Shown here in pieces: positions 53,891-62,948 of a stretch of 64,000 nt of DNA (position 1 is its first letter; each line of letters opens with the position of its first letter). A program made the translations under genes and the position numbers. The notes under the pieces were generated by a model. That model was not told where the DNA came from. It was given only the letters and a program-made list of their open reading frames with translations, and made no database searches. This DNA is from Arenivirga flava (GTDB lineage: Bacteria > Actinomycetota > Actinomycetes > Actinomycetales > Microbacteriaceae), in assembly GCF_030161575.1 (NCBI RefSeq), contig NZ_BSUL01000001.1, positions 1,054,001-1,118,000 of the forward strand. The letters are read 5' to 3'.

Positions 53891-54736
53891 TCACGCCCCC
53901 GTCGCCACCGGCAGCTCGGGGTGGTTCGCCCACTGGCTCCAGGACCCGGGGAACAGCAGCGGCTCGTAGCCGGCGAGCGTGAGCGCCACGGCCTGGTGCG
54001 CGGCGGTGACGCCCGAGCCGCAGTAGACGCCGACCGCGTCGGCGGCGCCGAGGGCGGCGAAGCGCGCGCGCAGCGCCTCGGGCGCGAGGAAGCGCCCGTC
54101 CGGGCCGACGTTGCCGGTGGTGGGCGCCGACACCGCGCCGGGGATGTGGCCGGCGCGGGGATCGACGGGCTCGACCTCCCCGCGGTAGCGCTCCCCCGCC
54201 CGCGCATCGAGCACGAGGCCCTCCCGCGCCAGCACCGCGACGTCCTCGAGGCGCAGGGTCGGCAGGCCGCCCCAGGCGAGCGTCGCGGAGCCGGGGGCGG
54301 CGGGTGCGGGCTCGCCCTGCTCGAGCGGGTGGCCCGCCTCCGTCCAGGCGCGCAGCGCGCCGTCGAGCAGGCGCACGTCGGCGAGGCCGGCGGCGCGTAG
54401 CAGCCACCAGGCGCGGGCGCTCGAGAGGTTCTGCAGGTCGTCGTAGACCACGACCGTGTCGCCGTCGTCGACGCCCCAGGCCCGGACGCTCTCCTGCAGC
54501 GCCTCGAGCGTCGGCAGGGGGTGGCGGCCGTCGGTCGGCGCACCGTGCGCGGCGAGCTCGGACTCGAGGTCGACGTAGCGAGCGCCCGGCACGTGGCCCG
54601 CGAGATGCTCAGGCCGCCCGTCGGGGCGGTCGAGCCGCCAGCGCACGTCGAGCACCCTGACGGGACCGCCGTCCGGGTAGCGGCCGGTCTCGATCGCGGC
54701 GGCGAGCTCGGCAGGGGTCGTGAGGATGCGGCTCAT
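53891..54736 (-). CDS. Two-domain sulfurtransferase (rhodanese / 3-mercaptopyruvate type)
   Basis: 281 aa with tandem rhodanese domains. The first (about 1-130) is inactive; the second has the active Cys in VYCGSGVTAAH, the CGSGVTA loop typical of mercaptopyruvate sulfurtransferase. It transfers sulfane sulfur to cyanide or thiols. The ATG at 54736 fits the family N-terminus; the open frame extends further upstream. Confidence 0.93.
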   Translation of the reverse strand: MSRILTTPAELAAAIETGRYPDGGPVRVLDVRWRLDRPDGRPEHLAGHVPGARYVDLESELAAHGAPTDGRHPLPTLEALQESVRAWGVDDGDTVVVYDDLQNLSSARAWWLLRAAGLADVRLLDGALRAWTEAGHPLEQGEPAPAAPGSATLAWGGLPTLRLEDVAVLAREGLVLDARAGERYRGEVEPVDPRAGHIPGAVSAPTTGNVGPDGRFLAPEALRARFAALGAADAVGVYCGSGVTAAHQAVALTLAGYEPLLFPGSWSQWANHPELPVATGA

Positions 54737-54750
54737 CCCGGCAGTCTGCC

Positions 54751-55659
54751 TCAGCGCGCGTCGCGGTAGCGCCACATGGTGAGCGGCCCGAACACGAGCA
54801 CCAGGCCGGCGGACCAGAGCAGCACGACGAGGAACGACGAGCCGAGCTCCTGACCGCCCATGAGCTCGCGCGCCGAGGTCACGACGTGCGAGAGCGGGTT
54901 GACCCCGACGAACGCCTCGAGCCAGTCGGGCAGCGTGGTCGGCGAGACGAAGATGTTGCTCGCGAAGGTCAGCGGCATGAGCACCATCATCGAGGTACCC
55001 ATGACCGCGCCGGACGAGCGCATGAGCAGGGCGATGAAGGTCCAGATCCAGCCGATCGAGAACGAGAAGAGCAGGACCACGAGGATGCCGAGGATCACGC
55101 CGACCGGTCCGCCCTGCGGCCGCCAGCCGAGCAGCAGGCCGACACCGACCATGATCGTGGAGGCGATGAGGAAGCGCACGGTGTCGCCGAGCAGCATGCC
55201 GACGAGCGCGCTGGGACGCCAGATCGGCAGCGAGCGGAAGCGGTCGAAGACGCCCTTCTCGATGTCGTTGCGGATGGTCGTGCCGGTGTACATGGTGATC
55301 ATGACGACCGACTGCACGATGACGCCCGGCATGAAGAACTGGATGTAGTCCTCGACGCTGCCGGCGAGCGCGCCGCCGAAGATGAAGGTGAACAGCAGCG
55401 TCATGATGATCGGGAACAGCGTGACGTCGAACAGCTGCTCCGGCACGTGCCGGATCTTGAGCAGCGCCCGGTGCCCGAAGGTGAGCGAGGTCGAGAGCGC
55501 GCTCGGCGCCGGCGGGCGCTCGCCGCTCACGAGCACGGCGAGCAGAGCCTGCTGCGCCGGGGTTCCGGTGTTCGCGCCGGTCGGCGCGGTCTCCGTGCGC
55601 GTGCCCCGCCGGCCGTCCCGCTGCACAGCCGTCCCGTCCGCGCCCATCCGCTCGCTCAT
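54751..55659 (-). CDS. ABC-2 type exporter permease (DrrB-like)
   Basis: 302 aa, six membrane helices, an ABC2 signature in the C-terminal half ([40 protein letters not shown]). It pairs with the ATPase encoded just upstream (ATGA overlap). DrrAB-type pairs export drugs, lipids or antibiotics; the substrate is unknown. The N-terminal 50 residues are low complexity. Confidence 0.93.
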   Translation of the reverse strand: MSERMGADGTAVQRDGRRGTRTETAPTGANTGTPAQQALLAVLVSGERPPAPSALSTSLTFGHRALLKIRHVPEQLFDVTLFPIIMTLLFTFIFGGALAGSVEDYIQFFMPGVIVQSVVMITMYTGTTIRNDIEKGVFDRFRSLPIWRPSALVGMLLGDTVRFLIASTIMVGVGLLLGWRPQGGPVGVILGILVVLLFSFSIGWIWTFIALLMRSSGAVMGTSMMVLMPLTFASNIFVSPTTLPDWLEAFVGVNPLSHVVTSARELMGGQELGSSFLVVLLWSAGLVLVFGPLTMWRYRDAR

Positions 55660-56620
55660 GCCGCCGCCTCCTCGTCCTCGTCCTCGGCGGTGTGCCCGGT
55701 GATCGACAGGAACACCTCGTCGAGCGTGGGCTGCCCCAGCGAGAACTGCGCCAGGGTGATGCCGTCGTTCTCGAGCGCCGTCAGCGCCCGGGTCACCCCG
55801 GCGCTGCCCGCCACGTTGGCGGTGAGCGCGCTCGGATCGATCTCCTCGCGCACCTCGACGCCGAGCTCGCGGGCGAGCACCGCGCGGGCGGCGGGCCGGT
55901 CGGCGCGGTCCATCACGCGCACGACGAGCGTGCCGCTGCCGACCGAGGCCTTGAGCTCGGCGGAGGTTCCCTCCGTGATGACCCTGCCGCGGTCGATGAC
56001 CGTGATGCGGTCGGCGAGCTGGTCCGCCTCCTCCAGGTACTGCGTCGTCAGCAGCACGGTGGTGCCGCCGGCGACCATCGCGCGCACGATGTCCCACACC
56101 TCGTTGCGGCTGCGCGGATCGAGGCCCGTGGTCGGCTCGTCGAGGAACAGCAGCTCGGGCGTCACGACGATCGATGCGGCGATGTCGAGGCGGCGGCGCA
56201 TGCCGCCGGAGTACTTCTTCACCTGGCGGTCGCCCGCATCCGTCAGCGAGAACGCATCGAGCAGCTCCTCGGCGCGGTCGCGCGCCCCCTGCCCGAGTAG
56301 CCGAAGAGCCTGCCGATCAGGCGCAGGTTGTCGCGCCCGGTGAGGTCCTCGTCGAGCGAGGCGAACTGGCCGGTGAGGCTCACCCGGCGGCGCACCTCCT
56401 TCGAGTCGGCGATCACGTCGCGGCCGAGCACGACGGCGGTTCCCGCGTCGGGCCGGGTCAGGGTGGCGAGCATGCGCATGACGGTCGTCTTGCCGGCGCC
56501 GTTGGGCCCGAGCACCGCGTGCACGCCGCCGCGGGCGATGGCGAGGTCGACGCCGTCGACGGCGACCGTGCCGCCGAACGTCTTGACGAGACCGGCGGTC
56601 TCGATGGCGAGGTCGTTCAC
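55656..56620 (-). CDS. ABC exporter ATP-binding protein (DrrA-like, frameshifted at 56285-56289)
   Basis: 321 aa after one base is added. Walker A ([15 protein letters not shown]) lies in the first frame; the signature ([16 protein letters not shown]), Walker B ([20 protein letters not shown]), H-loop region and DrrA-like C-terminal domain lie in the second. The two join naturally as [16 protein letters not shown] if the run at 56285-56289 has one more G. GTG at 56620 has GGAGG 5 nt upstream. Confidence 0.92.
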
Positions 56621-56700
56621 GATGCCTCCGTGGTTCCAGGTGGTGCGGTGCCGGAGCGGATGGACGTGCCGAGCGGATGCACGACTGCGCCGCATCCGAT

Positions 56701-56735
56701 GTGGACACCGTACACATATCACGGACCGCCGACAA
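56701..56735 (-). promoter_or_regulatory. Candidate promoter and operator of the ABC exporter
   Basis: Minus strand TTGTCG (56735-56730), 17-bp spacer, TACGGT (56712-56707). The interrupted palindrome GTGTAC-GGT-GTCCAC (56715-56701) overlaps the -10 box and would suit a TetR- or GntR-type repressor. No regulator gene lies next to it. Confidence 0.4.
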
Positions 56736-56886
56736 GAGCGGCGAGGACCGCATCCGCCACCCGGCTCCCCCGCCCCGCCGTGGCGGACGGCGGCGACCGC
56801 ATCCGCTCCCCGGATTTCCCGCCGTGCCGCCGCGGGCGGAGAATGGTGCGGATGCGCCGCGCACCGCGGCCGGACGAGGAGGCCGT

Positions 56887-57503
56887 GTGACCGTCAGCGA
56901 ACCGCGCACCGGCATGATCATCAGCCGCGGCTTCGGCGACCGCCGGCGCACCCCCGACCCGTCGCTGCCGCCGGGCCAGCGCACGACCGACGACTTCCCG
57001 GTCATGTCGGCGGGCCCGACCCCGGTGGTTGCCCCCGCGGACTGGCGCTTCGCGATCGCCACCGAGCGCGGCACCGCCGAGTGGGGCTGGGACGACCTCA
57101 TGGCCCAGCCCATCGACGACATCACCACCGACATCCACTGCGTCACGCGCTGGTCGAAGCTCGGCACCCGCTGGCGCGGCGTGAGCGTCGACCACGTGCT
57201 CGCCGCGGCCGGCGGCACCGAGCAGGTCTCGGCCATGATCGACTGCCACGGCGACTACACGACGAACGTGCCCATCGCCGACCTCACGGACGGCAAGGCG
57301 TGGCTGGCGTTCGAGTTCGAGGAGAGCCGCTCGAGCCCGAGCACGGCTTCCCCGTGCGGCTGATCGTGCCGCACCTCTACTTCTGGAAGAGCGCCAAGTG
57401 GGTGCGCGGGCTGCGCACGCAGGCCACCGACGAGCCCGGGTTCTGGGAGGTCAACGGCTACCACCAGTACGGCGACCCGTGGCGGGAGCAGCGGTACTGG
57501 TGA
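56887..57503 (+). CDS. Sulfite oxidase-like molybdopterin oxidoreductase (frameshifted near 57318-57326)
   Basis: 205 aa after one base is added. The molybdenum-ligand cysteine lies in [20 protein letters not shown], and the C-terminal part [20 protein letters not shown] ... [18 protein letters not shown] is typical of short YedY-like cytoplasmic enzymes. No Tat signal is seen. GTG at 56887 follows GAGGAGG. It overlaps the reductase gene by GTGA, so the reductase is its likely electron partner. Substrate unknown. Confidence 0.9.
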
Positions 57504-58216
57504 GCGGCGACTGGCTGCCCGCGACCGTCATCGACGCCGACTGGCCGATCCCAACCGGGCGCTCGCTGTGGGTGCGCGTCGACGGCTGGCCGGGCAACCT
57601 CGCCGGCCAGCACGTGGATGTGCGGCTCACAGCCGAGGACGGATACCGCGCCGAGCGCTCGTACTCGATCTCGACGCACGGGCCGAGCCCGGTGCTCGAG
57701 TTCGCGGTCGACGAGCTGCCCGACGGCGAGGTGTCGCCGTACCTCGTGCACGACATCGAGGTCGGCGACCGCTTCGAGGTGCGCGGCCCGGTCGGGCGCT
57801 ACTTCGTCTGGGAGCCGCAGCAGACCGGCCCCGTGCAGCTCATCGCCGGCGGCTCGGGCATCGTGCCGCTCATGGCGATGGCCCGAGCCCGCCGCGACTC
57901 AGGCAGCGACGCACCGTTCCGGCTGCTCTACTCGGTGCGCGGCGAGCCGTACGCGTACTTCGCCGAGGAGCTCGAGCAGCTGCGCGACGAGCGCTTCGCC
58001 ATCGACTGGGTGTACACGAAGCGGGCGCCCGAGGGATGGCACCGACCGCCCGGCCGCATCGACCGCGAGCTGCTCGCCGAGCTGGTGATCCCCGCCGAGG
58101 AGCGCCCGGCCGTCTACCTCTGCGGCCCGACGCCCTTCGTCGAGGTCGCGGCGAACCTGCTCGTCGATCTCGGGCACGACCCGTCCCGCATCCGCACGGA
58201 GCGTTTCGGCGGCTGA
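57500..58216 (+). CDS. FAD/NAD(P)-binding ferredoxin reductase-type oxidoreductase
   Basis: 238 aa. The flavin site [12 protein letters not shown](P) loop [18 protein letters not shown] and C-terminal [16 protein letters not shown] define the ferredoxin-NADP reductase superfamily. No iron-sulfur domain. Translationally coupled to the sulfite oxidase-like gene, to which it probably passes electrons. Confidence 0.92.
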   Translation: MSGDWLPATVIDADWPIPTGRSLWVRVDGWPGNLAGQHVDVRLTAEDGYRAERSYSISTHGPSPVLEFAVDELPDGEVSPYLVHDIEVGDRFEVRGPVGRYFVWEPQQTGPVQLIAGGSGIVPLMAMARARRDSGSDAPFRLLYSVRGEPYAYFAEELEQLRDERFAIDWVYTKRAPEGWHRPPGRIDRELLAELVIPAEERPAVYLCGPTPFVEVAANLLVDLGHDPSRIRTERFGG

Positions 58217-58284
58217 CCTCGCCGTGCGCCGCGCCCGGACGACCCCCGGGGCCGAACACGAACACGAACACGAACACCAAAGCG

Positions 58285-58362
58285 AAAATGAAGGAGTTTG
58301 TCGCGACACGCCGCGATCTCTCGCGCCTGACATCGGCGCGTCGCGACGAAGTCCTTCGTTTT
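58285..58362. repeat. Long near-perfect palindrome (element 5)
   Basis: Arms 58285-58313 and 58334-58362 (29 bp each) differ at only four positions, two of them G-U compatible, around a 20-nt loop. Both contain GTCGCGAC. It lies between convergent genes, so a bidirectional terminator is likely, but 29 bp is long for one. Just before it are tandem GAACAC units (about 58255-58277), and after it GGTGCGGCC repeats (about 58363-58392). Confidence 0.7.
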
Positions 58363-58463
58363 GGTGCGGCCGGTGCGGCCGGTGCGGCCGGGACCGCTGG
58401 CGCGGCTGGTACGGATGGTGCGGCAGGTGCGGCCGGGACGGATGAGCGGGGGCGGCCGGTGCC

Positions 58464-58940
58464 TCAGGCCTGCTCCTCGAACACCGAGCGGATGAGCGGG
58501 GCCACGCGGCTCGGCACCGGCGAGCGCAGCGCGATCGAGGTGCTGCTGCGCGTGACCCCCTCGATCGCGACGATGCGCTCGGTCAGCTCGTAGAGGTGCC
58601 CGGTGTCGCGCGCCACCACCTTGAGCAGCAGATCGAGGTCACCGGTCGTGGCGTGCAGCTCGAGCACCTGCGGGATCTGCTCCAGCTCGCGCATGGCCGC
58701 GTCGCTGCCGCGCTGCGCGATGGCGAGCGAGACGAACGCGACCAGCCCGTGTCCGAGCGCCGCCGGATCGACACGATGGCTGAAGGAGCGCAGCGCGCCG
58801 CCGGCGAGCAGCCGCCGCAGGCGCGCGTGCGCGGTGTTGCGGGCGATGCCGAGCCGGCGCGCGAGGCCGAGGGTCGTCGCATCCGGATCGTCGTCGAGGG
58901 CGAGGAGGATGCGCGCATCGAGGGCGTCGAGACCGGTCAT
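58464..58940 (-). CDS. Lrp/AsnC family transcriptional regulator
   Basis: 158 aa: an N-terminal helix-turn-helix (LDARILLALDDDPDATTLGLARRLGIARNTAHARLRRL) and a C-terminal RAM effector domain (QIPQVLELHATTGDLDLLLKVVARDTGHLYELTERIVAIEGV). It probably senses an amino acid. Divergent from the YitT-like gene with about 90 bp between, so that gene is a candidate target. Confidence 0.94.
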   Translation of the reverse strand: MTGLDALDARILLALDDDPDATTLGLARRLGIARNTAHARLRRLLAGGALRSFSHRVDPAALGHGLVAFVSLAIAQRGSDAAMRELEQIPQVLELHATTGDLDLLLKVVARDTGHLYELTERIVAIEGVTRSSTSIALRSPVPSRVAPLIRSVFEEQA

Positions 58941-59030
58941 ATCGTCACTCTACGGTTCGCTGGAGAGCGGATGTGCGCAGCGCACCTCCGCTCGCTTGCG
59001 CAACATATGCGGCGGCCCGAGGATCGTGCG

Positions 59031-59668
59031 GTGCGACTGGCGACCAAGGACCCCGAGACCCTGGCGGCTCGCGCCCGCTTCCACTCCCCGTCGAGGACGT
59101 CATCGGCATTCTCAGCGGCACGCTGCTCGCGGCGTTCGGGGCGCACCTGCTGCACGCGGCGCAGCTGGTCACCGGCGGTGTCGCCGGCCTGGCGCTGCTC
59201 GTCGACTACGCCGGAGGCCCCGTCTTCCCGGTCGCCTTCGCCCTCGTCAACCTTCCCTTCTTCGTGCTGGCGTGGCTGCGCCGCGGTGCCGCGTTCACCC
59301 TGCGCTCGCTCCTCGGCGTCGGCCTCGTCTCCGCCTTCGCGGCGCTCATCGGCCCGCTGCTGGGCCCCGTGCATCCGCATCCGGCCCTGGCGCTCGTGCT
59401 CGGCAACCTGCTCGCCGCCGTCGGGATCCTCATGCTCTTCCGCCACGGCGCTTCGCTGGGCGGCTCGGGCATCCTCGCTCTCGTCGTCCAGGACCGCTGG
59501 GGCGTGCCGGCCGGCTGGACCATGTTGGCCTTCGACACCGCCGTCGTGCTCGCCTCGCTCAGCGTGAGCGGATGGTGGACGGTGCTGCTCTCCGCCGTCG
59601 GCGCGGCCCTGCTCGGGGTCGTCATCGCGCTGAACCACCGGCCGGGGCGCTACGCCGTCGGCAGCTGA
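59031..59668 (+). CDS. YitT/YczE-type membrane protein (frameshifted at 59086-59089)
   Basis: About 212 aa with five to six membrane helices. From EDVIGILSGTLLAAFGAHLLHAAQLVTGGVAGLALLVDY onward it matches the YitT-like family. The family N-terminus (ARFHSP before the ED motif) is in another frame and joins if the C run at 59086-59089 has one more base. GTG at 59031 follows GAGGA by about 9 nt. Overlaps the convergent gene by 19 bp. Confidence 0.82.
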
Positions 59669-62310
59669 CCCGCGGCGGGCGGCAGCCGATCGCCGATGAG
59701 CGCGAGGTTCTGGATCGCGGCCAGCGAGTACTGCGCGGCGTCGTTGGTCGAGACGCTCGCGATCTCGTCGACCGGATGCAGGACGTCCGGCGGCAGCACC
59801 CGCCGTCGCTGCAGCGCGCTGCGATGCAGCAGCCATTCGCCGCCGCCCTCGAAGGCCTCCCAGGCGCGTGCGGCGGCGGCGTCGTCGTCGGAGCGCGCCG
59901 CCACGTAGGCGGTCAGCCTGCTGTGCGCCTGCTCGAGGTGGATGCCCCGCAACGGCGCTCCGAGCTCCGCCGCCTGTTCCTCGGGCGTGGCGGTGTAGAG
60001 CCTGCAGTAGCGCTCCCAGGCCCGGGCGAAGTCCGGCACGTCGAGCAGGTCGATCAGCTCGCTGCAGATCTCGACGAGGCCGAAGACGGCGCTCAGATGC
60101 GACACGGCGATGTCGTCGCGACGCCGATCGAAGCGGCCGCGTTCGAGATCGTACGAGCCGACCCCGGTGAGGAAGCCCTGCGGCATGGCCGCGATGTCCG
60201 CCATCGTGCCCAGCAGCCGGTCCCGTGATCGCTCGTCGCCGCTGCGCTCCCACGCGGTCAGCCAGGTGGCCGCGAGCGCGCCCCAATCGGTGCCGAGGGA
60301 GACGGACAGCGCAGCCGCGTCGGGACGGTACCGTCCCGCGTCGTCGCGCACCTTCCGCAGCGGGTCGAGCTGCAGGAAGGTCCGATCGCTGTCCACCAGT
60401 TCGTCGAGGAGGTCGCCGACGCGCTCGTCCGCGGTGAGGTAGTGGAAGATGCGCCGGTAGATCGGGCTACTGATGCGCAGCTGCTTGGCGCTGCATCCCC
60501 AGTGCTGCACACCGTGGCGGGTCCCGAGCCCGGCCCAGCGCCCCAGGTGGTAGACGTCGACCTCCCCGGTGTGGCGCGTCATGGCCTCGGCGAGGCGGAA
60601 CACGTCGGCCCGCCCCGAGCGCAGGTAGGAGTACCACAGCCAGAGATCGGTCGACAGCTCGCTGTTGTCCCAGGCGTACCCGCCCACGTCGTAGCGCCAC
60701 GCGTGACGATCGAGGTCGTAGGAGTGCATCACGTCGCCGTAGTCCCAGAAGCCGTACCACCGTCGCTGCTCCACCTGACCGAGGTAGAAGTCCAGCAGCG
60801 CGTCGAGGCTGTCCTCGATCTCCGCCCGCGCCGGCTCCAAGCGGTCCACCGGCGCCCAGTCGCCGAAGACGCCCGCCGCGTGCAGGTGCTGCGGCGTCGG
60901 CTGGAGCAGCGGAGGCGCATGCAGGTCCCGCACGTCGAGCGCGAGCCGCTGCAGTCCCGGTGTCGCGGCGTGCGCGACGAGCACGAGCTCGTGGGTGCGA
61001 GCGATGCCGTGCGCATCGCCGAAGCCCGGCTCGTAGTCCTCGTAGGTGATCTCGAGCCCCTCGAGCTGCTCGGCGTGATCGGTCTGCCCGAGCCCGTCGT
61101 GATAGAAGCGCAGATCCATCGGCGGCGCCTGCGGGGCGTGCAGCCACGCGGTCACCGTGGCGCTCGCCGTCGCCATGCCCCGCACATCGAGCTGCGCCGG
61201 GTACGACTGCCAGAAGCCGCGCACGCCCAGGCCGATGCCGCCCTCGGGGTCGCTGAGCGACACGAGGCCCTCCGAGCGGCGTCCGGCCCCGGCCCGCACC
61301 CATGCGTGCCCTTCGCCGGTGCGCTTGGTGATGACGTAGCCGTCGGGGCTGAGCTGCGCGAGGGTCGCATCCGACCATGCGGGGACGAGGTGCAGCCGTT
61401 CGGCGACGCGCGCGTCCCACTCCTCGACGGGCGCGGTGGCCTCGCCGGCGACCTGCGCCCGGCGCACACCGGCGCCCGGGTCGCGGCGCAGGCCGGTCAC
61501 ACCGCGCACCGCCTCGGCGAGGAATCCGCCGTCGTCGCCGGCGAACCGCAGATGCCGGTCGTGCAGTCCGGCTCGGAGCGGCACGCCCACGGTGACGCCG
61601 AGGCCGGTGAGGAAGTCCGCCTGCGGGTCGCCGTCCCACACGAAGGAGTGCACGATGCGGATGCGGTCGGAGCCGGCGGCCAGGACCACGCGCACCGTGA
61701 AGGGGAGCCAGGTCCGCACGCCGTCGTCGGCCCGATGGACGCCGTCGAGCCGCACGACGCAGCGGATCGGGCCGCGCTGCTCGACGGTGACGCGGTCCAG
61801 GCGCGAGGAGTAGGGGTGCCGCTGCCCTCCGCCCAACTCCGGCAGCTCGTGCTGCACGCTGCTCACCAGACGCAGGTGCTCGGCGACCGTCGTGCTCCCG
61901 CGCTGCACCCTGCGCAGCAGGGCGCCGTCCGATTCCCCGGGCGCGGCGATCTCGATGCGGATCACGCCGTTGCGCACCACGACGCCCGCGGGCGTCTCGT
62001 CGACGGCGACCGGCTGGGCCGCCTCCGCCTCGTCCCGGCAGTCCGCGAGCACGACCGAGCAGGCTGCCGGCGGCCGGCCGGCCCCGATCGCGGCGCCGGC
62101 CCACTTGAGCGAGCCGTCCGGCCACGTGGCCAGCGGCCAGAACTGCGCGGGCACGGCGGCCCCGGACGGGTCCGTCAGCCGCAGCCCGGCGGCATCGGCG
62201 ACCGTTCCGCGCGGCAGCGGCAGCCCCCAGGTGGCGCCCGCGGGCAGCCACGCCGGCGGCTCGCCGTCGAGCCAGCGCAGGGGCGCATCGAGTTCGGCGT
62301 TCTCGTTCAC
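59650..62310 (-). CDS. Exo-rhamnogalacturonan lyase-like protein (YetA family)
   Basis: 886 aa, close to the size of Bacillus YetA. Beta-rich N-terminal half with LPRGTVADAAGLRLTD and PAQFWPLATWPDGSLKWA, then an alpha-toroid-like C-terminal half (WYGFWDYGDVMHSYD, GGYAWDNSELSTDLWLWYSYLRSG). No signal peptide, so it acts on imported oligosaccharides. GTG at 62310 overlaps the DUF1961 stop (GTGA). Context with the DUF1961 and sugar ABC permease genes supports pectin (rhamnogalacturonan) breakdown; catalysis is inferred. Confidence 0.85.
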   Translation of the reverse strand: MNENAELDAPLRWLDGEPPAWLPAGATWGLPLPRGTVADAAGLRLTDPSGAAVPAQFWPLATWPDGSLKWAGAAIGAGRPPAACSVVLADCRDEAEAAQPVAVDETPAGVVVRNGVIRIEIAAPGESDGALLRRVQRGSTTVAEHLRLVSSVQHELPELGGGQRHPYSSRLDRVTVEQRGPIRCVVRLDGVHRADDGVRTWLPFTVRVVLAAGSDRIRIVHSFVWDGDPQADFLTGLGVTVGVPLRAGLHDRHLRFAGDDGGFLAEAVRGVTGLRRDPGAGVRRAQVAGEATAPVEEWDARVAERLHLVPAWSDATLAQLSPDGYVITKRTGEGHAWVRAGAGRRSEGLVSLSDPEGGIGLGVRGFWQSYPAQLDVRGMATASATVTAWLHAPQAPPMDLRFYHDGLGQTDHAEQLEGLEITYEDYEPGFGDAHGIARTHELVLVAHAATPGLQRLALDVRDLHAPPLLQPTPQHLHAAGVFGDWAPVDRLEPARAEIEDSLDALLDFYLGQVEQRRWYGFWDYGDVMHSYDLDRHAWRYDVGGYAWDNSELSTDLWLWYSYLRSGRADVFRLAEAMTRHTGEVDVYHLGRWAGLGTRHGVQHWGCSAKQLRISSPIYRRIFHYLTADERVGDLLDELVDSDRTFLQLDPLRKVRDDAGRYRPDAAALSVSLGTDWGALAATWLTAWERSGDERSRDRLLGTMADIAAMPQGFLTGVGSYDLERGRFDRRRDDIAVSHLSAVFGLVEICSELIDLLDVPDFARAWERYCRLYTATPEEQAAELGAPLRGIHLEQAHSRLTAYVAARSDDDAAAARAWEAFEGGGEWLLHRSALQRRRVLPPDVLHPVDEIASVSTNDAAQYSLAAIQNLALIGDRLPPAAGQLPTA

Positions 62311-62948
62311 AGGGTCCTGACCTCCAGGTCTCGGTAGTGGGCGACGAGCGGGGCCATCTGACGGAAGCCGATGCGCCCTGAGCCGATGAGGGGGCCGTCG
62401 ACCTCGTCGTCCCGCCAGTCGAACAGGGGCAGCCCATCGATCGCGAGGCGCACCCTCGCCCCGTCCTTGAGCACCTCGACCCGGTAGAAGCGCCCGTCGG
62501 CATCGAGCGCCGGCGGAACGGGGTCGGCGCCGCTGGCCACCAGCTGGAACCCGGGCGACTTGCGCAGATTGCAGGTGTGGAACGAGCGCTCGTCCGGCCA
62601 TCGCCGTCGGAAGTAGGACGCGTGCAGCGTGCGCAGCTCGCCGGAGTGGTACTGCGGGTACCCGCCGTCCCGAGGGCTCAGCGAGGGGTCGAAGATGCTG
62701 CCGCCGAGCAGCGAGGTCGCCCCGAAGAACAGCATCGCGAGGCCCGGCTCGGCTCGGGGCGAGAAGTCCCAGGAGATGGCGATCCGATCGCCGAACTCCT
62801 CGGGGCACCACAGCGTCCAGTGCGCCTCCGGGCCGCCTGCTGAGGCCAGCCGCAGGCCGTCCTGCGCTCGCCGCGCATCCACCGGACCTTCCGCGATCCA
62901 GCCGACCAGATCGTCCGGACCGCGCAGCGCGTTGCTGTAGACGCTCAT
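62307..62948 (-). CDS. DUF1961 family protein (YesU-like)
   Basis: 213 aa concanavalin-like jelly-roll protein (EAHWTLWCPEEFGDRIAISWDFSPRAEPGLAMLFFGA ... GRIGFRQMAPLVAHYRDLEVRTL). YesU of the Bacillus rhamnogalacturonan operon is the best-known relative; its role is unsettled. ATG at 62948 overlaps the permease stop (ATGA). Confidence 0.87.
   Translation of the reverse strand: MSVYSNALRGPDDLVGWIAEGPVDARRAQDGLRLASAGGPEAHWTLWCPEEFGDRIAISWDFSPRAEPGLAMLFFGATSLLGGSIFDPSLSPRDGGYPQYHSGELRTLHASYFRRRWPDERSFHTCNLRKSPGFQLVASGADPVPPALDADGRFYRVEVLKDGARVRLAIDGLPLFDWRDDEVDGPLIGSGRIGFRQMAPLVAHYRDLEVRTL

Noticed and set aside
59650-62811. Longer start for the YetA-like protein
   Set aside because: The extra N-terminus is a shadow of the DUF1961 gene; GTG at 62310 overlapping the DUF1961 stop fits better.
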